DNA of 64,000 nucleotides, taken from Bacillus sp. NTK034. GTDB lineage: Bacteria; Bacillota; Bacilli; Bacillales; Cytobacillaceae. The notes beneath the pieces are model-generated. The model saw nothing but the letters and a program-made list of their open reading frames with translations. It did no database searches and had not been told where the DNA came from. The DNA is taken from the NCBI RefSeq assembly GCF_017303275.1, contig NZ_JAFKOJ010000005.1:310001-374000 (forward strand), in the 5' to 3' direction. Below are positions 18,438-27,241 of the stretch, one piece after another (positions within the stretch are counted from its first letter, which is position 1; every line of letters begins with the position of its first letter). Made by a program: the position numbers and the translations under genes.

Positions 18438-18787
18438 TTATTCTGGTCTATTTCCGCCTGGGAATTCTATCCCCAGTTCTGTCAATTGAGCCTGGGCCTC
18501 TTCTCTGGTGATCGTTCCACTCCGCTCCTTCTCCATAATTTCCTGGGCTTTTGTTCTTGTTTCCTCATCCAGATTGGAGAACATATTTTCGCCTTCCTGC
18601 GGGGGCTGACCGCCCTCTCCTCCGCCCGGTAATTCTACCCCCAGCTCAGCCAGCTGAGTCTGCGCCTCTTCTCTGGTAATGGTTCCTGCCCGTTCTTTCT
18701 CCATAATTTCCTGAGCTTTTGCTCTTGTTTCCTCATCCAGATTGGAGAACATGTCCCCGCGGTTTCCGCCATCCTGAGGGGGCTGGC
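18438..18787 (-). pseudogene. 5'-truncated gene for a protein with 55-residue tandem repeats
   Basis: The frame holds two almost identical repeats of about 55 residues: MFSNLDEETRAKAQEIMEKE, then RAGTITREEAQTQLAELGVE and a Pro/Gly/Gln linker with GGQPPQ. The linker of a further upstream repeat (GQPPQDGGNRGD) is cut abruptly at about 18787 by an in-frame stop and sequence of a different gene. An ATG at 18752 could still start a 104-aa product, but it has no ribosome site and lies inside a repeat. The repeats look helical and charged with disordered linkers, as in tails of secreted or spore-coat proteins; the intact gene is not recognisable. Confidence 0.7.
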
Positions 18788-18789
18788 CT

Positions 18790-19293
18790 CACATCATTAT
18801 GGCGCTGGCAACCGCACTGATTATTATTGGCATTTCGTCGAATGTCCTGCTGTCACTCGGTATGGTTGGTGCGTTATCGATTGTGCGCTTTCGGACCCCT
18901 ATCAAAGATCCGATGGATATCGTGTATCTTTTCTGGGCCATCGTGGTCGGCATTTTATGCGGTGCCGGCTTCATCGCTCTCGCAGTTATTGGTTCTATTC
19001 TAATCGGAATCGTCCTGTTCTTCTTTATTAATAAAATCAAGATTGAAAACCCTTATCTTCTGGTGATCCGATACAGTGAAAATTCGATTGAAAACTCTTT
19101 GGAGCACGTCATATCAGGACATGCCAAAAAGCATTCTCTCAAATCCAAATCCGTTATGCCCGGCAATGATCCTGAAGTCACCTACGAAATCCGCGTTAAA
19201 GAAAATGATATGGACTTCATCAATAACATCTCTTCCATTGAAGGAGTCAAATCGGCGATTATGTTGAGCTATGATGGGAATTTTACGGCTTAA
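18790..19293 (+). pseudogene. 5'-truncated DUF4956 membrane protein
   Basis: The sequence SLGMVGALSIVRFRTPIKDP and the following helices are the core of DUF4956, a family usually about 220 residues long whose genes often neighbour VTC-domain and CotH-kinase genes. Here the first 50-60 residues, including the first helix pair, are absent: the match begins at about 18793 and what lies upstream belongs to the opposite-strand repeat gene. An ATG at 18799 has no ribosome site. The C-terminal domain (TYEIRVKENDMDFINNISSI) is intact to a clean stop and terminator. It is read as a gene broken by a deletion. Confidence 0.75.
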
Positions 19294-19315
19294 ATATTTC
19301 AGACATGTAAATATA

Positions 19316-19350
19316 AAAGAGACAGGCATCAGCAGAGCCTGTCTCTTTTG
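19316..19350. terminator. Bidirectional terminator between DUF4956 remnant and lctP
   Basis: Arms AAAGAGACAGGC and GCCTGTCTCTTT around a 9-nt loop, T-rich on the plus strand and AT-rich on the other. It serves the convergent genes. Confidence 0.85.
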
Positions 19351-19361
19351 TTATGAGGAAA

Positions 19362-20933
19362 TTAGAATAATAATGACAATATGAATGTCCAAATACAAAC
19401 AAACACCAGCAATCCAAAGCTATACTTCAATGTCATTTTAGTCAAATCAGCTTCTTTTCCTGTCTCGCCAACAGCAGCTGTGGCAATGGCGATGGACTGA
19501 GGGGATATCAGCTTTGCCATCACGCCACCTGCTGTATTGGCAGAAAGCAATAGAGATGAGCTGGTTCCGATCACATGGCCAGCTGTCGCCTGGATGGGAG
19601 CAAATAGAGTGTTGTTGTTCACGACAGATCCTGTCATGAACACCCCAATCCAGCCTAAGAGCGGTGAAAGCAGCGGAAATATTTTTCCGGTTGTAGCAAC
19701 AGCTTCTCCCAGAGTGACGGTCATGCCGCCATACGTCATGAGCTTGGAAATACCGATAATGGCACAAATCATGATAATAGGTATCCAGAACTCTGAAACA
19801 GTCTTTTGGAGAAGCTTGAAGCCTTCACCCATATTGATACATTTTGTCGTTGCGATTGTTGTCAAGCCTGCCAATAAGATCGCTGTGCCTGTTGCTCCAA
19901 TTAAGCTGATGCTGACACTAAGAGAAGATCCGGGTATACCGAAGTTAATGACTGTGAACTCCAGCAGGCCCCCTTCAGCGAAAAGACCTTTAAATGCCGG
20001 AAAACTCCATATTAAAATAAATAGGGTCAATAGATAAAAAGGTGACCATGCTTTAACAATTTCACCTAAGGAATGCTGTTCAAATTGACACTCTTTCCCA
20101 TTGAGCAAAAAGATATTCTTTGGTTTCCATTTTTTCAGAAATAACGCTAATACACCCATTGCTAATAAGGAAGGAATAATATCAGCAAGCTCTGGTCCCA
20201 TCAATACGGTAATGATTGCTTGTGTGACGGTGTAAACCCCAGCTGTGATCAGGATAGCTGGGAATACTTCCTTGATTCCCTTAATTCCGTCAATGAGCCA
20301 TATCAATAAAAAGGGAATGGTAAAGTTAATAATCGGCAGTGTCAGAGCTGTCATGATCGACACATCCATAGATGTGACACCTGGAATACCGAACGTATCG
20401 ACAATGCCGACCGGTATTCCAATCGCACCAAAGGCGCCTGAGGCACCGTTTGCGATGAGACAGAGCATCGCTGCCTGTAAAGGCTTGAAGCCCAGTGACA
20501 CTAACAGCACGGCACAAATGGCAATCGGTACGCCGAAGCCGGCAGCGCCTTCGAGAAAGGCATTAAAACAGAATCCGATCAGCAGAAATTGAATGCGCTG
20601 GTCCTGGGAAATCCCTGCGATGCTTCCGCGCAAAATATCGAACTTGCCGGATGCCACCGAAATTTTATATAGCCATACAGCCATGACAATAATCCAGCCA
20701 ATCGGCCAAATTCCTGCCGCAGCACCTTGAATAACACTTCCCGCCGCTTCTCCGAAGGGCAATTTAAAAATAATAAGTACGATAAAAAAAGTAACAGCTA
20801 AGTTTACTAGCGCTGCATGGATACCCTTCATTTTTAATACCGTCAGGCAAAGCAGAAATAAAAGGATCGGGATGGCTGCCACAAGGGATGAAACTGCCAG
20901 GTTATGAAAAGGATTGAACGTTTCCACTAACAT
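19362..20933 (-). CDS. lctP: L-lactate permease
   Basis: Twelve-to-fourteen-helix lactate:H+ symporter of the LctP/LldP family. Family signatures visible include FCFNAFLEGAAGFGVPIAIC near 125-142, NGASGAFGAIGIPVGIVDTF near 163-181, and the C-terminal FMTGSVVNNNTLFAPIQ and LSANTAGGVMAKLISPQS blocks. 523 residues is slightly under the usual 540-560. It follows ldh by 34 bp with its own ribosome site (AAAGGGG), the same ldh-lctP operon as in B. subtilis. It should move lactate made or used by the adjacent dehydrogenase and share the Rex control of the operon. Confidence 0.95.
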   Translation of the reverse strand: MLVETFNPFHNLAVSSLVAAIPILLFLLCLTVLKMKGIHAALVNLAVTFFIVLIIFKLPFGEAAGSVIQGAAAGIWPIGWIIVMAVWLYKISVASGKFDILRGSIAGISQDQRIQFLLIGFCFNAFLEGAAGFGVPIAICAVLLVSLGFKPLQAAMLCLIANGASGAFGAIGIPVGIVDTFGIPGVTSMDVSIMTALTLPIINFTIPFLLIWLIDGIKGIKEVFPAILITAGVYTVTQAIITVLMGPELADIIPSLLAMGVLALFLKKWKPKNIFLLNGKECQFEQHSLGEIVKAWSPFYLLTLFILIWSFPAFKGLFAEGGLLEFTVINFGIPGSSLSVSISLIGATGTAILLAGLTTIATTKCINMGEGFKLLQKTVSEFWIPIIMICAIIGISKLMTYGGMTVTLGEAVATTGKIFPLLSPLLGWIGVFMTGSVVNNNTLFAPIQATAGHVIGTSSSLLLSANTAGGVMAKLISPQSIAIATAAVGETGKEADLTKMTLKYSFGLLVFVCIWTFILSLLF

Positions 20934-20967
20934 ATGATCTGCCCCTTTGGTCTAGGATGTCAACTCG

Positions 20968-21915
<948 letters not shown>

Positions 21916-21919
21916 CTAT

Positions 21920-21937
21920 TTGTGAAATACTTCACAT
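21920..21937. promoter_or_regulatory. Rex operator 1 (TTGTGAAATACTTCACAT)
   Basis: Near-perfect match to the Gram-positive Rex box TTGTGAAATATTTCACAA, 23 bp upstream of the ldh start codon. Binding here would block elongation or initiation. Confidence 0.85.
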
Positions 21938-21984
21938 GATTTCGTAAAAAAAATTGCACTCATTCTAATTTCGTTTTTTTCTAA

Positions 21985-22002
21985 TTGTGAATTAGTTCAC
22001 AT
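21985..22002. promoter_or_regulatory. Rex operator 2 (TTGTGAATTAGTTCACAT)
   Basis: Second Rex-type palindrome in the ldh upstream region, slightly weaker in its centre; centre-to-centre distance to operator 1 is 65 bp. Confidence 0.8.
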
Positions 22003-22032
22003 TTAATCACAAAAAATAATTGATATAATTAT

Positions 22033-22050
22033 TTGTGAAATACTTCACAA
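22033..22050. promoter_or_regulatory. Rex operator 3 (TTGTGAAATACTTCACAA)
   Basis: Third Rex box, the closest to consensus, 48 bp from operator 2. The three sites span 131 bp upstream of ldh. Confidence 0.85.
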
Positions 22051-22266
22051 TAAAAATATATCAATATTTTTGATTTCGTGCAAGTCTTTGCTCAAACTTT
22101 TTATAAAAGCACTGTTCCCTATAAGCTGCAGCATAAACAGGGGCTGGCACTTATCATTATTTAATAATTTCTCCCGGGATTCATCCAGTTTGTCCCGATC
22201 ATAGTTTCTGTATAAATGCCTTATCCTGCCCGTAATTCTCTGTTCTATTGATTTTCTGAATAAAAA
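22045..22266 (-). other. Open frame without start codon, in frame behind the Crp-family gene
   Basis: After the TGA stop of the Crp-family gene the same frame stays open for 73 codons (for example RITGRIRHLYRNYDRDKLDE, then SREKLLNNDK) to a TGA at 22045 that lies in Rex operator 3. The composition looks protein-like and charged, yet it has no start codon with a ribosome site. It may be a worn 3' end of a lost gene, or chance. I see nothing else between the Rex boxes and 22266. Confidence 0.35.
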
Positions 22267-22938
22267 TCACTCATTCTTCAGCACATCAGCAAGCCTGTGC
22301 AGAGCGTCTGTCTGCTGAATATGGTAATGGCGCCCTTCCTTCTGCAGGTACCCTTTATCACAAAACTGCACAAGAACATGCAATAAGTGGCGATAAGATA
22401 CCCCTAAATAGTCACAGACGGTTACATGTTTCTCTTTATAAACATCCCCATCAGCCGTTTGCAGAATGAAATCCGCCAGCCGGTTTTCAAGCGGAAAGGA
22501 AAGACTCTGTGAATACTTTTCGGCCATTTTTGTGGCTTTCACACTTAAAAACTTGGTGAGCTCGCGCAGAAAGGTCGTATCTTCAAGCAGCCTTGAGCGG
22601 TAGGGATGCAAAGGAATCGCAAAACAGATCGTCTTCGTTGAGGCTTGAATCCCCTTTGTATAGTACACTTCATGTAATAGTTCCATTTCCCCGATATAAT
22701 CATGGACATTAATGATATTGATCAAGGAAACCTTTCCATTTTGATACGTAACGTAAATTTTAGCTTTTCCCTCGATGACATAATACAAGTAATCCGGCCT
22801 CATGCCTTCGCGAATAATCCACTCATCCCGCTTATATTCGCGTACTTCCATAAACTCCTCAATCGGAGAAGAAAATAAATGCGAAATGGAGTGTTTCTCC
22901 AGGTATTGCTGCCTTTTTTCCTGTTTATAAATTTCCAT
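22267..22938 (-). CDS. Crp/Fnr-family transcription regulator (YeiL-like)
   Basis: N-terminal cyclic-nucleotide-binding-like beta roll (about residues 20-130; REYKRDEWIIREGMRPDYLY, VIEGKAKIYVTYQNGKVSLI) then a dimer helix and a C-terminal winged helix (about 150-215; LADFILQTADG, TVCDYLGVSYRHLLHVLVQF). It lacks the cysteine cluster of Fnr, so it is not an obvious iron-sulfur oxygen sensor. The recognition helix SYRHLLHVL differs from the Crp standard, as in E. coli YeiL. It is divergent from an MFS transporter with a 20-bp perfect palindrome between them, so it likely controls itself and that transporter. Confidence 0.9.
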   Translation of the reverse strand: MEIYKQEKRQQYLEKHSISHLFSSPIEEFMEVREYKRDEWIIREGMRPDYLYYVIEGKAKIYVTYQNGKVSLINIINVHDYIGEMELLHEVYYTKGIQASTKTICFAIPLHPYRSRLLEDTTFLRELTKFLSVKATKMAEKYSQSLSFPLENRLADFILQTADGDVYKEKHVTVCDYLGVSYRHLLHVLVQFCDKGYLQKEGRHYHIQQTDALHRLADVLKNE

Positions 22939-22950
22939 TCTCCACCTCAG

Positions 22951-22970
22951 AATATGAGATATCTCATATT
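22951..22970. promoter_or_regulatory. 20-bp perfect palindrome, candidate operator
   Basis: AATATGAGATATCTCATATT lies 13 bp upstream of the Crp-family start codon and 48 bp before the transporter start. The half-site ATGAGAT is not the Crp TGTGA word. Its place between divergent regulator and transporter genes suggests it is the regulator's binding site. Confidence 0.65.
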
Positions 22971-23017
22971 ATTGTACGAATCTTCCTGATATCATGCAAA
23001 TATCGGAGGGATACTTA

Positions 23018-24199
23018 ATGAATACACAGAGCTGGATGGGCAGACAGTTTTTCAGTTTCTTTATGACATGGGGCGTTTTTCTGCCCTATTGGACAGGGTG
23101 GCTGATTCATATAAAAGGAATGACCGTTTCACAGGCGAGTTTGATCATGAGTCTAGGTTTGGCTATACGGGGACTTTCTACACTCTTTGCCTTTCCCTAT
23201 TTATCAGGAAAATTCAGCAGTAAAACCCTGCTTAACGGGATGGGAATCGGCACACTGATCGCCATTCTCTGCTATATCCCGGCCAATTCTTTTTCAAGCC
23301 TGCTATTGGTAACGCTGTTTTTACATTTCTTTTACCCTGCTTTGATGCCTGCATTGGATAGTGCTGCGGGCATTCTCGTACAGAGTAAGCAATTAAGAGA
23401 TTACGGAAGGAGCCGCTCCTGGGGGTCGATCGGATTCGTCGTATCCGGCATGATTCTGACATTCTTCACAGGGGCACTTGGGGACGAAGCCATATTCTGG
23501 GCACTTCTGCTCGGCGTTCTGGTATTTTTAAGACTCGGTTTCATGAATACGCCTGCAGTTTTATCTGAAAAGCCAAATGCCGGCCAGGCAAAAGGGGCCA
23601 TAATGAAATTATTCAGCATCAAACAATTCGGCCTGGTGCTCGTCATAGTCATTTTACTGCAGGCAGCACATGCTTCTTATTACAACTATGGCTATATTTA
23701 TTTGCAGGAAATTCACGCTCCCAAATATTTAATCGGCCTGATCATTAACATTGCCGTGATTGCAGAAATTCTATTCTTTTTCATTGCCGACCGGACTTTC
23801 CGCAAATTTTCAATCGGCTCATTACTGGCATTGGCAGCATTGGGCTCAACCTCACGCTGGATACTCGTATTTGCCTTTCCGCATGTGATGATGTTTGCGG
23901 TTGCCCAGACACTGCATGCCTTTTCATTTGCCATGGCACATTACGCCTTTATGAAATATTTAATTAAATACGTTCCGCATGAACAGGTGCCAATTACACA
24001 AGGGGTATACTCTGCCCTGGCACTTAGCTGGAGCACAGCCATCTTCACGATTTTTGGCGGGTATTTATATGAAATGGAACCAAGATACGCGTTTATCGGG
24101 ATGGTGGTTTGTACGATACCAGCGGCGCTGCTTGCGTTCGTTTACCGGAGATTGGAAGGGAAGAATAAAGGGACGGAAACCAGACAGCTGGTGATCTGA
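23018..24199 (+). CDS. MFS transporter, HcaT / 3-phenylpropionate-permease-like family
   Basis: Twelve-helix major facilitator of the MFS_1-like group. The start GRQFFSFFMTWGVFLPYWTG, the early motif GLAIRGLSTLFAFP and DYGRSRSWGSIGFVVSG are typical of the HcaT / nucleoside-permease-like branch. I start at the ATG at 23018, 9 nt after GGAGGG, rather than the upstream ATG at 22994 that precedes the ribosome site; product 393 aa. The substrate is not determined by sequence. It is divergent from a Crp-family regulator, its likely controller. Confidence 0.88.
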   Translation: MNTQSWMGRQFFSFFMTWGVFLPYWTGWLIHIKGMTVSQASLIMSLGLAIRGLSTLFAFPYLSGKFSSKTLLNGMGIGTLIAILCYIPANSFSSLLLVTLFLHFFYPALMPALDSAAGILVQSKQLRDYGRSRSWGSIGFVVSGMILTFFTGALGDEAIFWALLLGVLVFLRLGFMNTPAVLSEKPNAGQAKGAIMKLFSIKQFGLVLVIVILLQAAHASYYNYGYIYLQEIHAPKYLIGLIINIAVIAEILFFFIADRTFRKFSIGSLLALAALGSTSRWILVFAFPHVMMFAVAQTLHAFSFAMAHYAFMKYLIKYVPHEQVPITQGVYSALALSWSTAIFTIFGGYLYEMEPRYAFIGMVVCTIPAALLAFVYRRLEGKNKGTETRQLVI

Positions 24200-24241
24200 A
24201 CTGGGGACTGGCCTTTACCGAAATAAGTGGAATTATGAATG

Positions 24242-24271
24242 AAAAGTGCCTGATCCCCGGATTAGGCACCT
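24242..24271 (-). terminator. Terminator overlapping the end of the 46-aa gene
   Basis: Minus-strand arms GGTGCCTAATCC and GGATCAGGCACT around GG, followed by TTTCATT. The stop codon TAA of the small gene lies inside the left arm. It may also stop the transporter transcript from the other side. Confidence 0.65.
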
Positions 24272-24402
24272 GTAATTTTCGATTGAAGGGATTCTGGCAG
24301 CAGCTGAAAGAACAGACCTTGATACTTAAGATCTAGCAGGCCCGCAATCAGCAAAATAAAAATTATGAAGAATATAATCCATGTTTTATTTTTTTTCAAC
24401 AA
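24262..24402 (-). CDS. Small single-pass membrane protein, about 46 aa
   Basis: A TTG start is placed 6 nt after a perfect GGAGGTG; an in-frame ATG at 24417 overlaps that ribosome site and would add five residues. The product has a Lys-rich start (LKKNK), one membrane helix (TWIIFFIIFILLIAGLLDL) and a polar tail QLLPESLQSKITGA. No family is recognised. It is preceded by a hairpin (24421-24444) and followed by a terminator, so it may be expressed alone or from read-through of the acetyltransferase gene. Confidence 0.6.
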   Translation of the reverse strand: MLKKNKTWIIFFIIFILLIAGLLDLKYQGLFFQLLPESLQSKITGA

Positions 24403-24420
24403 TTTGTCCACCTCCATGAA

Positions 24421-24444
24421 TAAGAGCTCCTCAGCAGGAGCTCT
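24421..24444. terminator. Stem-loop between acetyltransferase and small membrane protein
   Basis: Perfect arms AAGAGCTCCT and AGGAGCTCTT with a CAGC loop; T-rich on the plus side, weaker on the minus side where it follows the GNAT gene. Confidence 0.55.
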
Positions 24445-24449
24445 TTTGA

Positions 24450-24884
24450 TTAATACGTTAGTTTATAAACGATTTCCCCATCAATTACCCTGCCATCTGC
24501 TTCAAAGCCCAGTTTTTCATACAACCCCTTCGCCAGATTGTTTTCAGGCTCAAAGCTTAAATAGATCACCTTATGCTCCTGATCCTGCTTAATCCGCTCA
24601 ATCAGCTTCTCCATGGCCGCTTTCCCGTATCCTTTTGACTGATGCTTTGCATCAATCATCAGGCGGTAAATCCAATATTCCTTATCATCGTAATCCATGC
24701 AGTACATCGTAAAGCCCACTAACACATCAAAATAATAAATCGCTAAGCAAATACATTCCGGAAAGGCTTTTGCCTGTGCAAGCGAAAACACATTTGGCGC
24801 GACAAACGACTTCTGTTCTTCTGCTACACGCAAATCTATGACATCGAGGAAATTATGCCTGTCTATTTCTCTGAATTCAATCAT
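24450..24884 (-). CDS. GNAT N-acetyltransferase, spermine/spermidine (BltD-like) type
   Basis: 144-residue GNAT fold with the acetyl-CoA motif A block YWIYRLMIDAKHQSKGYGKA followed by AMEKLIERI, and the conserved LSFEPENNLAKGLYEKLGF near the end. The start (EFREIDRHNFLDVIDLRVAE) and QSFVAPN-like segment match BltD/PaiA polyamine acetyltransferases, which acetylate spermidine or spermine in the cytoplasm. The substrate assignment is by family only. No adjacent efflux pump is present, unlike the blt operon of B. subtilis. Confidence 0.88.
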   Translation of the reverse strand: MIEFREIDRHNFLDVIDLRVAEEQKSFVAPNVFSLAQAKAFPECICLAIYYFDVLVGFTMYCMDYDDKEYWIYRLMIDAKHQSKGYGKAAMEKLIERIKQDQEHKVIYLSFEPENNLAKGLYEKLGFEADGRVIDGEIVYKLTY

Positions 24885-25141
24885 GTGATCCCCCTGAAAG
24901 CAATTTTCTGGTCCCTTGGTGCCTCCCCATACTTTAAAGAGTTCGAGTCAGACACCATGTTATAGATTCGCTGCTTCCACATAGAAATCCTTCCAGCCAT
25001 GACTATGTTGAGGTATGCCATTCAAAGTGCCAAACAGACAATGAGACTCTTAATGGGCACCTGAATGATATGTCTAATTTTCGTATTGTGCCTTGTAATT
25101 CTATAAGATCTGGTAAATTGGCAGGTTTTATCTTACTCTTC

Positions 25142-26104
25142 TTATGGACAGAATAAACTTAATCTTTCTTGCAAACCTTCTAAGATTTCTTCCGGCATCT
25201 CCCTGACCTTGATATCCCCTCCGAGGAAAAGCAGCCAATTGGTCATTTCGGTCAGCTCTTCTGAATTATTGACATTAATAAATGTCTTTAGAACGGCTGT
25301 TGTTTGGTAAGGATTTGTATAAGAAATGGATACTTTTAAAGGATGGTATTTTTTGAACTGGGCAATGGCCTGTGGGCCGAGTTCTAGGACAATATTGATT
25401 ACTTCCTCCTGCTTGCTTATTTTTTCTAAAATGTTTTTTCTGCTTGCTCTTTTGCTCACAGGATATGGTTCGACATTGGTGAGATTGTCCGCGGGGAAAA
25501 TTTGTTTCTTTTCTTCCTTTAAGTCAAAGCCTTCAATCAGCCAGATGCTTTTTTCACGATAAAGGTGCAAGAGATAAATTGGATAAGACCTGATTCCCTT
25601 CTCTTCATTGATGGTGATCAATAAATAGCTATCCAAAAGAAGGGTTTGGATGAGTTTTTCCAGCATCGGATGAGGGAGATCCGACAGTTCAAGCAGGTCG
25701 GGATTATTGGGGTTAGTCCCTTCAAACAGCAGGATTTGATTTAATAGAACCAGGTCTTCCTGCTGGTTTTCTGAGATGAGGCCGAGCAGTTTTTCAGCCA
25801 AAGACTGACGGCTCTTTAGATAGGGTAGCTGCTGATTTCTTGTAGCCATAAAGGCAATGAACAGTGCTTTGATTTCATTATCGGTAAAGCGGACAGTGGG
25901 CAGGACAGAATTATTCATAACAAAATAACCACCATCTCTTCCAACTTCAGCGACAAGCGGCATCCCCATGGCTTCAATTTCCCGAATATCTCTAATAGCC
26001 GTTGAACGGGAGATGTTAAATTCCCGCATGATTTCAGAAATAGTAAAATGGGCGCGGTTATTGATATACCGCATCATCACATTGATCCGTTTAACTTTTT
26101 TCAT
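25142..26104 (-). CDS. YafY-type transcription regulator with WYL domain
   Basis: N-terminal DeoR/HTH_11 winged helix (INVMMRYINNRAHFTISEIM, then FNISRSTAIRDIREIEAMG) and a WYL effector domain near 140-220 (YLLHLYREKSIWLIEGFDLK). 320 residues is typical. WYL regulators respond to nucleotides or nucleic-acid ligands, but this subgroup also controls small detox-type operons. It is divergent from the GyrI-like gene at 26209, which it most likely controls. The 257 bp downstream (24885-25141) hold nothing that I can identify. Confidence 0.9.
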   Translation of the reverse strand: MKKVKRINVMMRYINNRAHFTISEIMREFNISRSTAIRDIREIEAMGMPLVAEVGRDGGYFVMNNSVLPTVRFTDNEIKALFIAFMATRNQQLPYLKSRQSLAEKLLGLISENQQEDLVLLNQILLFEGTNPNNPDLLELSDLPHPMLEKLIQTLLLDSYLLITINEEKGIRSYPIYLLHLYREKSIWLIEGFDLKEEKKQIFPADNLTNVEPYPVSKRASRKNILEKISKQEEVINIVLELGPQAIAQFKKYHPLKVSISYTNPYQTTAVLKTFINVNNSEELTEMTNWLLFLGGDIKVREMPEEILEGLQERLSLFCP

Positions 26105-26208
26105 CGGCTTCTCCTAAACAGTATCATTTTTTGACATGATTTAACGTTATTATAAACTTATCAAATGGGCAAATCATTTGAAATGATTAAAAAAGGATGG
26201 GTTTGAAA

Positions 26209-26688
26209 ATGGCAAATTATACTCTGGAAGAAAAAGAAAGCTTTACCGTTTTAGGCATCGGAACTGAATTGAAGAGCGATTACACTGACTATGCCGGCAT
26301 CAATAAGGAAAAGGCGGACTTTTGGCAGGCGGTTAAACAGGATGGCAGGCTCGATAAATTAAAAGCTGTAGCCACAAATGATTACATTTTTACCGTAAAC
26401 GAAGCCGTAAATAACAAGATGATGCATTATGCAGGCGTCATGACAGATGAGTCGCTTCCAGAAGCATCCAGACTGATCCAATTCCCTAAAGGGGAATACA
26501 TCGTTGTTAAAGGGGAAGCCGAGACATCTGAAATGTTGAGTAATATGCTTACGGGCATGGCCTTTGGTCAAGTCTTGCCGGAAGCAACGAATGTTGCCTA
26601 TGTTGGCGGGCCAAATACAGCGGTTGAGATGGGCCAGCGAAACGGCTTAGTATTTGGTGAAATGTGGATTCCTGTTGTTAGGAAATAA
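26209..26688 (+). CDS. Stand-alone GyrI-like effector-binding domain protein
   Basis: About 159 residues (MANYTLEEKESFTVLGIGTE onward) of the AraC effector-binding / GyrI-like fold, ending FGEMWIPVVRK like the C-terminus of the AraC protein at 5150. It has no DNA-binding domain. Such proteins bind small planar or amphipathic molecules and may sequester drugs or act as enzymes hydrolysing cyclopropanoid cytotoxins; the ligand here is unknown. I prefer the ATG at 26209, although an ATG at 26197 is also in frame. Divergent from a YafY-type WYL regulator and 20 bp ahead of the gene at 26709. Confidence 0.85.
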   Translation: MANYTLEEKESFTVLGIGTELKSDYTDYAGINKEKADFWQAVKQDGRLDKLKAVATNDYIFTVNEAVNNKMMHYAGVMTDESLPEASRLIQFPKGEYIVVKGEAETSEMLSNMLTGMAFGQVLPEATNVAYVGGPNTAVEMGQRNGLVFGEMWIPVVRK

Positions 26689-26708
26689 GAAATAAAGGCG
26701 GGATGGCA

Positions 26709-27173
26709 ATGTCCTATATGGTTGATTTTAAAAACGTGTCTGAGATTGGTTTAGAGTCTTCACCGGCAGTAGAAGCCCTTGCTGGTTTGCGCTCGAATGA
26801 AGCCCGTTACTTCATGACCAAATATAAGCATGAATTTACAGTTGTACCTGCCAGCGAAAGCCAGGAAACCCTTGAATATGTAAACAATATCTTGAAAAAA
26901 GAACGGGATATAGAGTTTGCAGCCAAACCTTTAGAAACGTCGCAATTTCAAGTCGAAAATATCAAATGGACCTATGTCTTTTATGAGGATGGCCTCAGTG
27001 TCAACGTTATGTATTCGGTTGATGATCCTAAGAAACGTGCCGTTGGCTTCAAGCTTTCTGAGGGGATGGAAGTACCAAAGGAGTTAGACGGGAAATTTAA
27101 GTTTGCCAGGCGGAAGTCTAAATTGGCGGGGGTTATTCGGGGATCGTTTTTTGTTATAAGAGGGGAGTATTAG
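26709..27173 (+). CDS. Hypothetical cytoplasmic protein, 154 aa
   Basis: Starts MSYMVDFKNVSEIGLESSPA; no signal peptide, membrane helix or motif that I recognise. The middle is mixed alpha/beta with NIKWTYVFYEDGLSVNVMYS, and a basic C-terminus FARRKSKLAG. A ribosome site AAGGCGG precedes this ATG by 7 nt; an ATG at 26703 is too close to it. Twenty bp after the effector-binding gene and before a strong terminator, so the two form a small operon under the divergent WYL regulator. Confidence 0.75.
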   Translation: MSYMVDFKNVSEIGLESSPAVEALAGLRSNEARYFMTKYKHEFTVVPASESQETLEYVNNILKKERDIEFAAKPLETSQFQVENIKWTYVFYEDGLSVNVMYSVDDPKKRAVGFKLSEGMEVPKELDGKFKFARRKSKLAGVIRGSFFVIRGEY

Positions 27174-27241
27174 GGTTAGAAATTATTCAACTCTAAGGAC
27201 AATGAAACAATGATACAGACAATACATGTAGGCAATTACAA

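Noticed and set aside
26131..26156. Promoter TTGACA...TATAAA for the GyrI-like gene
   Set aside because: Spacing is only 14 bp, too short for a standard SigA promoter; kept out of the feature list.
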